From positions 23,959 to 29,102 of the forward strand of contig NZ_MOMC01000002.1 of assembly GCF_001983105.1 (NCBI RefSeq): DNA of 5,144 bases, written 5' to 3'. The notes beneath the pieces are model-generated. The model saw only the letters and a list, made by a program, of their open reading frames with translations. It made no database searches and was not told the origin of the DNA. The translations under genes and the position numbers were made by a program. Below are positions 1 through 5,144 of the stretch, in pieces. The stretch is from Pseudofrankia asymbiotica (GTDB taxonomy: Bacteria > Actinomycetota > Actinomycetes > Frankiales > Frankiaceae). Each line of letters opens with the position of its first letter. Position 1 is the stretch's first letter.

Positions 1-1522
1 CACCGCCGCCCCGGGGCCCGCGGGCGCCATGCCCGTCGACCGGCTGCCCATCGACCGCGGCGTGTCCATCAACCATGAGCCCATCGATCGTGTGTCCGCC
101 GGCCGGTTGTCCGCCGGCCGTGGGCGTCCCCTGACCGTCGCCGTCCGCACCGTCGCCGTCCGCCTCCGCGAGGCTGGCATCGGCGGCCAGCGGGCGGCCG
201 GTTCCCGGGCCCGTGGACGGGCGGCCACGGCCGCCGCCGTGACGACTGATGGTGTCGCGGGAGCCGCTGTCCGGGATCTCACCGTCGATCGTCGCGTCCA
301 GCTCGATCCCGTCGTCGTCCTCGCTCGTGACCAGTCTGCCGAGCGCGGCGCGCGGCAGCCGCGGCCTGGGCGGCGTCTCGCTGAAGTCGGCCCGCCGCAG
401 GCGGCAGTAGGCGGTGTGCACGCCGTTGACGACCTGGCTGATCCCGAAGTCCGCCGCCGCCGTCAGGTAGGCGAGCGCGGCCGCGCGCTCCAGTCCCAGC
501 CGGCTGGAAAGGAACAGCACCGCCGAACGAGCGGCCCGCCGGACCGCCTCGGTGACGTCGACGTCCAGCCCCAGCGCCAGCCAGTTGGTCTCGGTCTCGA
601 CGAACGGCTCCCGCAGCGTCCCGAGCGCCGCCCGCGCGGCCGGCTCGCGCAGAGCGGTGAGCCGGAACGTCGCCCGCAGCGGTCCCTCCAGCGCGGTAAG
701 CCCGATCTTGCCGTCTCCCGCCGCGTAGTGCGGGTCACCGACGGAGAAAAGCGCTCCGGGCACCTGCACCGGCAGATAGAGCTTGGCGCCGATCCCCAGC
801 TCGCGGCAGTCCAGCGCGCCGCCGTGCAGTCCGACCGATGTGGACGGCACGGTGACCGCCCCGCCGTCGCCGTCCGTGCCGGACTCGGCGCCGGTATCCA
901 CGGCGACCGCCATGATTCCCATGAACGGCGTGAGCGGGAAGCGCACCCGCGCGCCGCCGGCCGTCGACGCGTCGAGCGCGCCGAAGAGCTTGCCGCGCCG
1001 CCGCTCGACCGCGCAGAAGCTGCTGACGGTCCGAAACCCGTGCCAGTGCCGGGAGTCGGCGTCGTCGTCCGGCGGCGGCCCCTCGGGAAACTCGCCGGCG
1101 AGCAGGCCCTGCCCGTGACGGTTGGAGATGAGGCCGTAGCGGGCCCTGGGCAGGAGCGAGACGACCTCGACCCGCAGCACGTCGCCGGGCTCGGCGCCGC
1201 GCACGTACACGGGGCCGGTGACGATGTGCGGGCCGTCGACGCCGAAGCGGTGGGGCATCCCGGACGCCGCGATCGCCCTGGCGTCCTCGAGGACCTCGGC
1301 CGTGGTGACGCCGTGCCGGCCGAAGAACGCGTCAGGGTCGCGGCCCTGGTCCTCCAGGATGCCCTCCTGGCTGACCGTGTCGACGGTGACGGTCGCGCCC
1401 GTGTCGACGGTCAGCACCGGCCTGGTGCGCGCCGTCGGCAGCTCCCCCCAATGGACCGTCTCCGGGGTGGACGGCAGGTAGTGCTTGCCCTCGACCTTTC
1501 CCTTCCCTGGCTGCAGTGCCAC
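1..1522 (-). CDS. Acetamidase/formamidase family protein, 3' end cut by window edge
   Basis: The minus strand is open for 507 codons from a GTG at 1522 to the window edge, and I translated it by hand. Family members hydrolyse short amides (formamide, acetamide) to ammonia and the acid in the cytoplasm. Family hallmarks in order: KHYLPSTPETVHWGELP (13-29), GPVYVRGAEPGDVLRVEV (103-120), SNRHGQGLLAGEFPEG (133-148), PLTPFMGIMAVAVDTGA (196-212), the core LHGGALDCRELG (232-243), LYLPVQVPGALFSVGDPHYA (248-267), and DFGISQVVNGVHT (358-370). Residues from about 15 to 380 therefore form a complete FmdA_AmdA domain. The stretch usually read as GDGE in this family appears here as GDGK (269-272). Beyond about residue 395 the protein continues as a low-complexity Gly/Asp/Pro tail that lies outside the conserved domain. 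The GTG was chosen because it sits just before the conserved N-terminus and has an upstream AGGG; an in-frame ATG at 1621 is possible. The family call is firm, but the substrate is not determined. Confidence 0.9.
   Translation of the reverse strand, partial: MALQPGKGKVEGKHYLPSTPETVHWGELPTARTRPVLTVDTGATVTVDTVSQEGILEDQGRDPDAFFGRHGVTTAEVLEDARAIAASGMPHRFGVDGPHIVTGPVYVRGAEPGDVLRVEVVSLLPRARYGLISNRHGQGLLAGEFPEGPPPDDDADSRHWHGFRTVSSFCAVERRRGKLFGALDASTAGGARVRFPLTPFMGIMAVAVDTGAESGTDGDGGAVTVPSTSVGLHGGALDCRELGIGAKLYLPVQVPGALFSVGDPHYAAGDGKIGLTALEGPLRATFRLTALREPAARAALGTLREPFVETETNWLALGLDVDVTEAVRRAARSAVLFLSSRLGLERAAALAYLTAAADFGISQVVNGVHTAYCRLRRADFSETPPRPRLPRAALGRLVTSEDDDGIELDATIDGEIPDSGSRDTISRHGGGRGRPSTGPGTGRPLAADASLAEADGDGADGDGQGTPTAGGQPAGGHTIDGLMVDGHAAVDGQPVDGHGARGPRGGG
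14..163 (-). repeat. Degenerate period-5 (15-bp) coding repeat in the amidase tail
   Basis: Residues 454-503 of the amidase fall into a pentad register: ADGDG, ADGDG, QGTPT, AGGQP, AGGHT, IDGLM, VDGHA, one extra A, VDGQP, VDGHG, ARGPR. The consensus is roughly (A/V/I)(D/G)G followed by two free residues. At DNA level, the 15-mer ACCGTCGCCGTCCGC is exactly duplicated in tandem at 134-148 and 149-163. A 13-mer, TGTCCGCCGGCCG, recurs at 93-105 and 108-120 with the same 15-bp period. The pattern suggests growth by 15-bp slippage or duplication, followed by divergence. The tail is probably disordered or an extended linker. It lacks the central Leu/Phe of the classical A(D/N)LXX pentapeptide-repeat family. 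Confidence 0.7.
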
Positions 1523-1527
1523 CGGCG

Positions 1528-1534
1528 CCCTACC
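1528..1534 (-). promoter_or_regulatory. Probable ribosome binding site of the amidase gene
   Basis: Read on the minus strand this is GGTAGGG, with AGGG ending 5 nt before the GTG at 1522. It resembles a purine-rich Shine-Dalgarno site and supports the GTG over the upstream in-frame ATG (1619-1621), which has no comparable site. The match to GGAGG is imperfect. Confidence 0.45.
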
Positions 1535-1790
1535 GTCGCCTGGTCCCGGCCCGCCCGCCGGCGTCCGGCGGGGCGCCGGGCACCGGCCCGGGGTGCGTCC
1601 GCGGCCTCGGCCTCGAGGCATGCGCGGCCGGCACCGCCGGGCGATACGGGCGGCAGGGGATGACGAGCGGCACGGCCGTCAGAGTCCCAGCGGGATGTGA
1701 CGGTCAGATGTCGGCGATGTTGCCATCGACGCATCCGTCGTGACCTTGCTGGCCGAACGCCGGGGTGCCGCCCGGACGGAACATCGGGAG

Positions 1791-1825
1791 CCGCCGGCCG
1801 CCGGCCGCCGGCCGCCGGCCGCCGG
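1791..1825. repeat. Heptamer tandem repeat, (CCGCCGG)x5
   Basis: Five perfect head-to-tail copies of CCGCCGG, immediately followed by GAGG. The unit is not a multiple of three, so the tract is not under simple coding constraint, and no gene is recognised across it. Each junction contains the palindromes CCGG and GGCC, so single strands could fold on themselves. The tract sits about 270 bp upstream of the amidase start and about 360 bp upstream of the thiL promoter. Copy number could vary between strains by slippage. Confidence 0.95.
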
Positions 1826-2150
1826 GAGGCCGACCGCGCGGCTGGCCGGGCCCGCGCGCGCCGGGCCGCTCGACCGCGCCGATAGCGGCCCGGGCACCGC
1901 GACGGCGTTTCACGACCGGATTCAGCCGCACCGGTCGATGCATTTCGCTCGGGTATCGCGCGGGAAGAAACGCCAGGAAAACAATGTCCCATGCCGCGAA
2001 AAACGGCGCTGTTCGTCATCCCCGGCAGGGACCGCTCTCACGCGCCGCCAAGCGGACGGCCCCCGCCATGAGCGTGTGGTCCGCGCACCCGTGGGCGACG
2101 TTTTCCCAAGGAACGCCGTATTCGGCGCGAGCGACGTACACGATCGGCGC

Positions 2151-2180
2151 ATGACCGTCGGCGAGCCACGAGACTAGAGT
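2151..2180 (+). promoter_or_regulatory. Probable housekeeping-type promoter of thiL
   Basis: A -35-like ATGACC (2151-2156) is followed by an 18-bp spacer and TAGAGT (2175-2180), which matches the actinobacterial -10 pattern TAnnnT. Transcription would begin about 7 nt after the -10, at or near the G at 2188. This leaves only about 29 nt before the thiL ATG. No T-box or THI-box-like conserved motif is visible in that short leader. The assignment rests on motif and spacing only. Confidence 0.5.
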
Positions 2181-2187
2181 GCCGGGC

Positions 2188-2220
2188 GTGCGCCCCTCCC
2201 CAGCCGTCCACTTCCGATGA
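2188..2220 (+). CDS. Possible leaderless 10-codon leader peptide overlapping the thiL start
   Basis: A GTG at 2188 lies exactly where the predicted transcript would begin, 7 nt after the -10 TAGAGT. It opens a frame encoding VRPSPAVHFR and stops at TGA (2218-2220). That stop overlaps the thiL ATG (2217-2219) in the classic ATGA arrangement used for translational coupling. thiL has no visible Shine-Dalgarno sequence of its own (CCACTTCCG precedes its ATG), so ribosomes finishing this small frame could restart on thiL. Leaderless small upstream ORFs are well known in actinobacteria. The peptide has two prolines and two arginines and no cysteine or thiamine-related clue. A frame this short can arise by chance, so this is a hypothesis. 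Confidence 0.35.
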   Translation: MRPSPAVHFR

Positions 2221-3167
2221 CGGGCGTCGTGGCCGATCTCGGCGAGTTCGGCCTGATCAGGGCGATCACCGCCCGGTTCCCCGGCGGCGGCGAGCTGTTG
2301 ATCGGCCCGGGTGACGACGCAGCGCTGCTCGCCGCGCCGGACGGCCGAGTCGTGGCGACCACCGACCTGCTGCTCGAGGGCCGGCATTTCCGGCGCGACT
2401 ACTCGTCCGGGTACGACGTCGGCCGCAAGGCGGCGGCGCAGAACCTCAGCGACGTGGTCGCGATGGGAGCCCGGCCGACGGGCCTGCTGCTCGGCCTGGC
2501 CGCGCCGGGCGACCTCCCGGTCGCCTGGGTGCTGCGGCTCGCCGACGGGCTGCGTGACGAGTGTGCCGAGGTCGGCGCCGTCATCGCCGGCGGCGACGTG
2601 AGCTCAGCGGACCGCGTGATCCTGGCCATCACCGCGCTGGGCGACCTGGGCGGTGCCGAACCCGTCCGGCGATCCGGGGCTCGCCCAGGTGACCGGGTCG
2701 TGCTCGCCGGGCGCCTGGGCTGGGCGCAGGCCGGCCTGGAACTGCTGGGCGTGGGCGCCGATGGCCCCACCGGGCTGCTCGACGCCCACCGCCGTCCCGA
2801 GCCGCCCTACGCCGCCGGCCGGGCGCTGGCGGCCGCGGGGGCGAGCGCGATGTGCGACGTCAGCGACGGCCTGCTGGCCGATGTCGGCCACATCGCCACC
2901 GCGTCGGGCGTCCGCGTCGAGCTGCGTTCGGCCGCCTTCGACATCGCCGAGCCGCTGCGCGCGGCCGCCGAGCGCCTCGCGGCCGACCCGCTGCGCTGGG
3001 TCCTCACCGGCGGCGACGACAACGCCTTCGTCGCCTGCCTCCCGCCGAGCTGCGCGCCGCCGGCCGGCACGCGCCTGATCGGCGAAATCACCGAGGGCTC
3101 AGGGGTCCTCGTCGACGGCACGCCGTACGAGGGCGCGCAGGGCTGGGACCACTACCGACACCCCTAA
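2217..3167 (+). CDS. thiL: Thiamine-monophosphate kinase
   Basis: This cytoplasmic enzyme phosphorylates thiamine monophosphate with ATP to thiamine diphosphate, the last step of the pathway. The 316-residue product has the usual family length and motif order: LGEFGLI (8-14), PGDDAALL (31-38, metal/nucleotide site), TDLLLEGRHF (49-58), NLSDVVAMGA (76-85), GGDVSS (125-130), PGDRVVLAG (157-165), DVSDGL (214-219), TGGDDNAF (264-271) and a C-terminal GWDHY (309-313). The Asp-rich segments are the AIR-synthase/ThiL-fold metal sites. Most relatives read GGED at 265-268; this one reads GGDD, a conservative Glu-to-Asp change. The ATG at 2217 was chosen because the conserved N-terminus begins within eight residues; a GTG at 2229 (codon 5) is the alternative. 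An in-frame TAG at 2175 bars longer starts. No Shine-Dalgarno site is visible; see the overlapping leader frame. The gene is followed by a strong hairpin 3 bp after its TAA. Confidence 0.96.
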   Translation: MTGVVADLGEFGLIRAITARFPGGGELLIGPGDDAALLAAPDGRVVATTDLLLEGRHFRRDYSSGYDVGRKAAAQNLSDVVAMGARPTGLLLGLAAPGDLPVAWVLRLADGLRDECAEVGAVIAGGDVSSADRVILAITALGDLGGAEPVRRSGARPGDRVVLAGRLGWAQAGLELLGVGADGPTGLLDAHRRPEPPYAAGRALAAAGASAMCDVSDGLLADVGHIATASGVRVELRSAAFDIAEPLRAAAERLAADPLRWVLTGGDDNAFVACLPPSCAPPAGTRLIGEITEGSGVLVDGTPYEGAQGWDHYRHP

Positions 3168-3170
3168 AAG

Positions 3171-3202
3171 CAAGATCGCGCCCCGACTGGGACGCGATCT
3201 TG
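3171..3202 (+). terminator. Hairpin terminator behind thiL, possibly bidirectional
   Basis: A perfect 10-bp inverted repeat, CAAGATCGCG (3171-3180) and CGCGATCTTG (3193-3202), encloses a 12-nt loop in which CCC (3182-3184) and GGG (3189-3191) could pair further. It begins 3 bp after the thiL stop. On the plus strand no T-run follows, as is common for actinobacterial hairpin terminators. On the minus strand the stem is followed by CTTTTAG, so it resembles a classical intrinsic terminator more in that direction. It would separate thiL from kgd transcription. Confidence 0.75.
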
Positions 3203-3265
3203 AAGAAAAGCACCGGCCCGCCAGGTCGCCTCACGGGGCAAGGTCGCACGTGGCGACAATTTTTA

Positions 3266-3289
3266 GGTCCGGGGGCCATGATGCGGACC
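3266..3289. repeat. Inverted repeat GGTCCG/CGGACC
   Basis: GGTCCG (3266-3271) and CGGACC (3284-3289) are perfect complements around a 12-nt loop, directly after the T-rich ATTTTTA at 3259-3265. On its own this is a weak signal, but it belongs to the cluster of dyads in this gap. Confidence 0.5.
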
Positions 3290-3448
3290 GGTACAGCCAT
3301 GCTAACGACGCAGGCCACGGGACTGTTCCCAACGCCGGACGACGGGCCGCGAGCGCGTCCCGCCCGCTCCCTCGAACGCCACCAGCGCGAGCCCGCGCGG
3401 ATCGAGGCCACATTCGGCGGAGGCCACCCGCGACACCCAGGTCATCTC

Positions 3449-3486
3449 GTCGCCGTCGCTCGCCGTCGATGGCGAGCGACGACGAC
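3449..3486. repeat. Strong inverted repeat, 16-bp arms with one mismatch
   Basis: CGTCGCTCGCC (3454-3464) pairs perfectly with GGCGAGCGACG (3471-3481) around a 6-nt loop GTCGAT. The pairing continues outward past one C/A mismatch with four more base pairs (GTCG at 3449-3452, CGAC at 3483-3486). RNA from either strand would form a very stable stem. It is not adjacent to the end of any gene I can recognise. Confidence 0.85.
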
Positions 3487-3490
3487 CGCC

Positions 3491-3510
3491 CCCGCCGGCC
3501 GGCCGGCGGG
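3491..3510. repeat. Perfect 20-bp palindrome
   Basis: CCCGCCGGCC at 3491-3500 is followed at once by its exact complement GGCCGGCGGG at 3501-3510. It lies 4 bp beyond the large inverted repeat at 3449-3486, so the two form a tandem pair of dyads. It could be a dimeric protein-binding site, a hairpin (8-bp stem with CCGG loop), or a product of the GCC/GGC-rich composition. Confidence 0.9.
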
Positions 3511-3637
3511 GAGAGAGGCGGATGGAGGGGCCTGATGCCGGGAAACTCACATCGGCCGCACTCCGCAACCGATGGGTAGTCGGTCAATCACGGTGGGCAA
3601 CAGCGAGCGCTCTCGGCGGGCGGTACAGCCGGAACGC

Positions 3638-3655
3638 CGCGGCACTGATGCCGCG
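3638..3655. repeat. Short hairpin with tetraloop
   Basis: CGCGGCA (3638-3644) and TGCCGCG (3649-3655) are perfect complements around CTGA. The 7-bp GC-rich stem is stable, but it is the sort of feature that recurs by chance in DNA of this composition. Confidence 0.5.
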
Positions 3656-3788
3656 ACGGATGCCTCAGGGCAGTCCCGCGACCACGCCTCGCCACCGTCC
3701 GTCGCCCCGCCAGCGGGCGCCGCCAGCGCCAACGGCGTCGTACTCATTTGCCGCAATGGGTCGCGCCAGGGACCTTCGGCCCGGCGAG

Positions 3789-3794
3789 TAGCCT
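3789..3794 (+). promoter_or_regulatory. Candidate -10 element for kgd
   Basis: TAGCCT fits TAnnnT and would place the transcript start near 3801, giving an untranslated leader of about 75 nt for kgd. The upstream GGGACC (3769-3774) resembles a -35 element only partly and sits just 14 bp away, so the assignment is weak. The overlapping TAGACA (3794-3799) would give a 19-bp spacer instead. Confidence 0.3.
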
Positions 3795-3815
3795 AGACAG
3801 GCGGTAGCGGAAGGG

Positions 3816-3836
3816 CCTTTCGAAGACCCCTTTCGA
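3816..3836. repeat. 8-bp direct repeat CCTTTCGA in the kgd leader
   Basis: CCTTTCGA occurs at 3816-3823 and again at 3829-3836, a 13-bp period, about 40-60 bp before the kgd start. It lies just downstream of the candidate promoter. It could be a regulator's half-sites or a leader structure (AAGGG at 3811-3815 can pair with CCCTT at 3828-3832). No regulator can be named. Confidence 0.45.
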
Positions 3837-3876
3837 CAGAAGTGAAGTCTCCACCTGGATAGAGGCGATTGGCCCC

Positions 3877-5144
3877 GTGACAGCACCGACGGTACCCGCG
3901 TCAGGCCCTGACTTCGGAACCAACGAGTGGCTGGTGTTCGAGATCTACCAGCAGTACCTCGCGGATCCGGACAGCGTGTCACCCGAATGGCGTGAGTTCC
4001 TCTCCGACTATCACCCGAGCGCACCCACCGCGACCGACAACACGGATCCGGAGAGCGCTCGCGCGGTCGTCGCCACCACGCCAGCCGAGCCACAGAGCCC
4101 CGCCGCCCAGGCGCCCGCGGCCCCGGCCGCCGCCACGCCGCCCGCGCCCGCCCCGGTCGCGGCCCCCGCCGCCCCGCCGGCGCCCGTGGCGCCCCCGGCC
4201 CCCGCGCCCGCCGCGAAGACGGCGCCGGCGCCCAGCACGCCGCGGGCCGCCCCCACGAGCCCCTCCGGTTCCGCCGATCGGGCAGGAGCAGGAGCTCAGA
4301 CGACGCTGCGGGGCGCCGCGGCGCGGGTCGTCACCAACATGGAGACGTCGCTGCACGTGCCGACGGCGACCTCGGTGCGCGTCGTGCCGGCCAAGTTGAT
4401 GATCGACAACAGGATCGTCATCAACCGCCATCTGGCCCGCTCCCGCGGCGGCAAGATCTCCTTCACCCATCTCATCGGCTTCGCGATGGTGAAGGCGCTC
4501 GTCGACTTCCCCGAGATGAACAACTCCTTCGCGGTGGTCGACGGCAAGCCGGCGCTGGTCACGCCGGCGCACGTCAACCTGGGCCTCGCCATCGACCTGG
4601 TCACCTCGAAGGGCCGTCAGCTCGTCGTCGCCGCGGTCAAGGAGGCCGAGGCGATGGACTTCGCCCAGTTCTGGGCCGCGTACGAGGACATCGTGCGCCG
4701 CGCCCGGGCGGGCAAGCTCACCACCGACGACTTCACCGGCGTCACGATCAGCCTGACGAACCCGGGCGGTCTCGGCACCGTGCACTCGGTGCCGCGCCTG
4801 ATGGAGGGCCAGGGCACGATCATCGGCGTCGGCTCGATGGAGTACCCGGCCGAGTTCGCCGGCGCGTCCACCGAGACGCTCGCCCGCATGGCCATCTCCA
4901 AGGTGACCACGCTGACCAGCACGTACGACCACCGGATCATCCAGGGCGCCCAGTCGGGCGAGTACCTGCGCCGGGTCCACCAGCTGCTGCTCGGCGAGGA
5001 CGAGTTCTACGACGAGATCTTCCGCTCCCTGCGGGTCCCGTACGAGCCGGTCCGCTGGGTCACCGACATCCCGACCAGCCACGAGGGCGACCTCGACCAC
5101 AGCGCCCGGGTGCAGGAGCTGATCCACGCCTACCGCGTGCGCGG
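3877..5144 (+). CDS. kgd: Multifunctional 2-oxoglutarate decarboxylase/dehydrogenase (fused E2-E1), N-terminal part
   Basis: This is the actinobacterial TCA-cycle enzyme of the Kgd/OdhA type, which decarboxylates 2-oxoglutarate using thiamine diphosphate and works with a lipoylated partner. The window shows 422 full codons, about a third of the usual roughly 1,220-1,270. Residues 16-45 ([20 protein letters not shown] onward) are the E1o-type N-terminal segment. Residues 47-147 are an Ala/Pro linker. Residues from about 148 to 375 are the E2 acyltransferase core, with ITNPGG-like [18 protein letters not shown] (291-308) and the catalytic-histidine motif DHRIIQG (351-357, His352). The E1 domain begins near 388 ([20 protein letters not shown]). 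No lipoyl domain is present, as is normal for this fusion; lipoyl groups come from another E2 protein. Gln where classical E2 has Asp (HRxxDG) is also usual in this subfamily. The GTG at 3877 is the first usual start after an in-frame TAG at 3805, with AGAGG 11 nt upstream. Confidence 0.96.
   Translation, partial: MTAPTVPASGPDFGTNEWLVFEIYQQYLADPDSVSPEWREFLSDYHPSAPTATDNTDPESARAVVATTPAEPQSPAAQAPAAPAAATPPAPAPVAAPAAPPAPVAPPAPAPAAKTAPAPSTPRAAPTSPSGSADRAGAGAQTTLRGAAARVVTNMETSLHVPTATSVRVVPAKLMIDNRIVINRHLARSRGGKISFTHLIGFAMVKALVDFPEMNNSFAVVDGKPALVTPAHVNLGLAIDLVTSKGRQLVVAAVKEAEAMDFAQFWAAYEDIVRRARAGKLTTDDFTGVTISLTNPGGLGTVHSVPRLMEGQGTIIGVGSMEYPAEFAGASTETLARMAISKVTTLTSTYDHRIIQGAQSGEYLRRVHQLLLGEDEFYDEIFRSLRVPYEPVRWVTDIPTSHEGDLDHSARVQELIHAYRVR
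4081..4299 (+). other. Ala/Pro-rich interdomain linker of Kgd
   Basis: Codons from about 69 to 141 of kgd are almost only Ala, Pro and a few Ser/Thr/Gly, written with nearly pure G/C codons. Such linkers join mobile domains in 2-oxo-acid dehydrogenase complexes and vary in length between species. The composition also produces long false open frames on the opposite strand. Confidence 0.85.

Larger units (their letters stand above)
1523..2150. other. Divergent intergenic region, no convincing gene
   Basis: These 628 bp lie between the divergent amidase and thiL units. The open frames here translate to Arg/Pro/Ala-rich sequence with no recognisable family and no clear ribosome binding sites, so I treat them as GC-driven shadows. 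The stretch holds a heptamer repeat tract (1791-1825), small hairpins at 1715-1728 and 1727-1740, and an inverted repeat GGCCCG/CGGGCC at 1849-1867. From about 1910 to 2150 the sequence is noticeably less GC-rich, with short A-runs, which would suit regulatory DNA. I did not find a good promoter for the amidase on the minus strand. Confidence 0.6.
3203..3876. other. Long intergenic region before kgd, no convincing gene, several inverted repeats
   Basis: These 674 bp hold no open frame with a recognisable product. All frames here are Arg/Pro/Ser-rich and look like compositional shadows. The stretch does hold a concentration of dyad symmetries (3266-3289, 3449-3486, 3491-3510, 3638-3655) and a short T-run at 3260-3264. 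The last 90 bp before kgd are probably promoter and untranslated leader. A non-coding RNA cannot be excluded. No tRNA arm motifs were seen. Confidence 0.6.

Noticed and set aside
14..163. Classical pentapeptide-repeat (A(D/N)LXX) fold in the amidase tail
   Set aside because: The pentads have Gly at the central position rather than Leu or Phe, so the right-handed beta-helix fold is not expected.
1523..1621. Longer amidase N-terminus from the in-frame ATG at 1619-1621
   Set aside because: It would add 33 residues rich in Arg, Gly and Pro with no family similarity and no ribosome binding site, while the GTG at 1522 has an AGGG upstream. Not fully excluded.
29..1663. Long plus-strand open frame of 544 codons
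   Set aside because: It lies antisense to the amidase gene, whose translation shows many clear family motifs. The plus-strand product is Arg/Gly/Val-rich with no recognisable domain, as expected for the opposite strand of a high-GC gene.
1411..2019. Minus-strand open frame of 202 codons across the amidase start and the divergent gap
   Set aside because: It overlaps the amidase N-terminus in another frame, and its product is Arg/Ala/Pro-rich with no family resemblance or ribosome binding site.
2181..2216. Thiamine diphosphate riboswitch upstream of thiL
   Set aside because: The predicted leader is only about 29 nt and no THI-box motifs such as CUGAGA or the GAUAAUGCCAGCG-type segment are visible in the upstream gap.
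1..2216. Functional link between the amidase and thiamine salvage (deformylation of pyrimidine intermediates)
   Set aside because: The known thiamine-salvage amidohydrolase belongs to a different family, and divergent adjacency alone is not enough support.
3203..3876. Small protein genes in the thiL-kgd gap (several frames of 69-118 codons on both strands)
   Set aside because: Overlapping frames on both strands all give Arg/Pro/Ser-rich products without motifs or ribosome binding sites; none stands out from the others.
3979..5127. Minus-strand open frame of 382 codons
   Set aside because: It is antisense to kgd, which is firmly identified. The minus product is Arg/Gly-rich and repetitive opposite the Ala/Pro linker.

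Overview
The window is very GC-rich DNA with G/C-biased third codon positions and GTG starts. It carries the N-terminal part of the fused E2-E1 2-oxoglutarate enzyme (Kgd/OdhA type) that is characteristic of Actinobacteria. The organism is therefore almost certainly a high-GC actinobacterium. The long, structured intergenic gaps and the Ala/Pro-rich linker would fit a Frankia-like genome, but that is a guess and not a determination.

Layout. (1) Positions 1-1522, minus strand: an acetamidase/formamidase-family protein. Its catalytic domain is complete, and it has an unusual Gly/Asp-rich C-terminal tail that runs off the left edge. (2) 1523-2150: a divergent gap with no convincing gene, holding five perfect copies of a 7-bp repeat. 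(3) 2151-3167, plus strand: a well-formed promoter, a possible leaderless 10-codon leader peptide, and thiL (thiamine-monophosphate kinase). (4) 3168-3876: a large hairpin directly behind thiL, then about 675 bp without a convincing gene but with several inverted repeats, one of them a perfect 20-bp palindrome. (5) 3877-5144, plus strand: the first 422 codons of kgd, covering the N-terminal segment, the Ala/Pro linker, the complete E2-type acyltransferase domain and the start of the E1 domain.

How the genes may fit together. ThiL makes thiamine diphosphate, and the E1 domain of Kgd needs that cofactor, so the thiL-kgd order is metabolically sensible. A terminator-like hairpin and about 700 bp separate them, so they are probably separate transcription units. 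The acetamidase is divergent and I see no firm functional link to the other two. All three proteins belong to known families. The least ordinary signals are the period-5 repeat tail of the amidase, the leader ORF that overlaps the thiL start as ATGA, the heptamer tract, and the inverted repeats before kgd. I did not find a clearly new multi-gene system.
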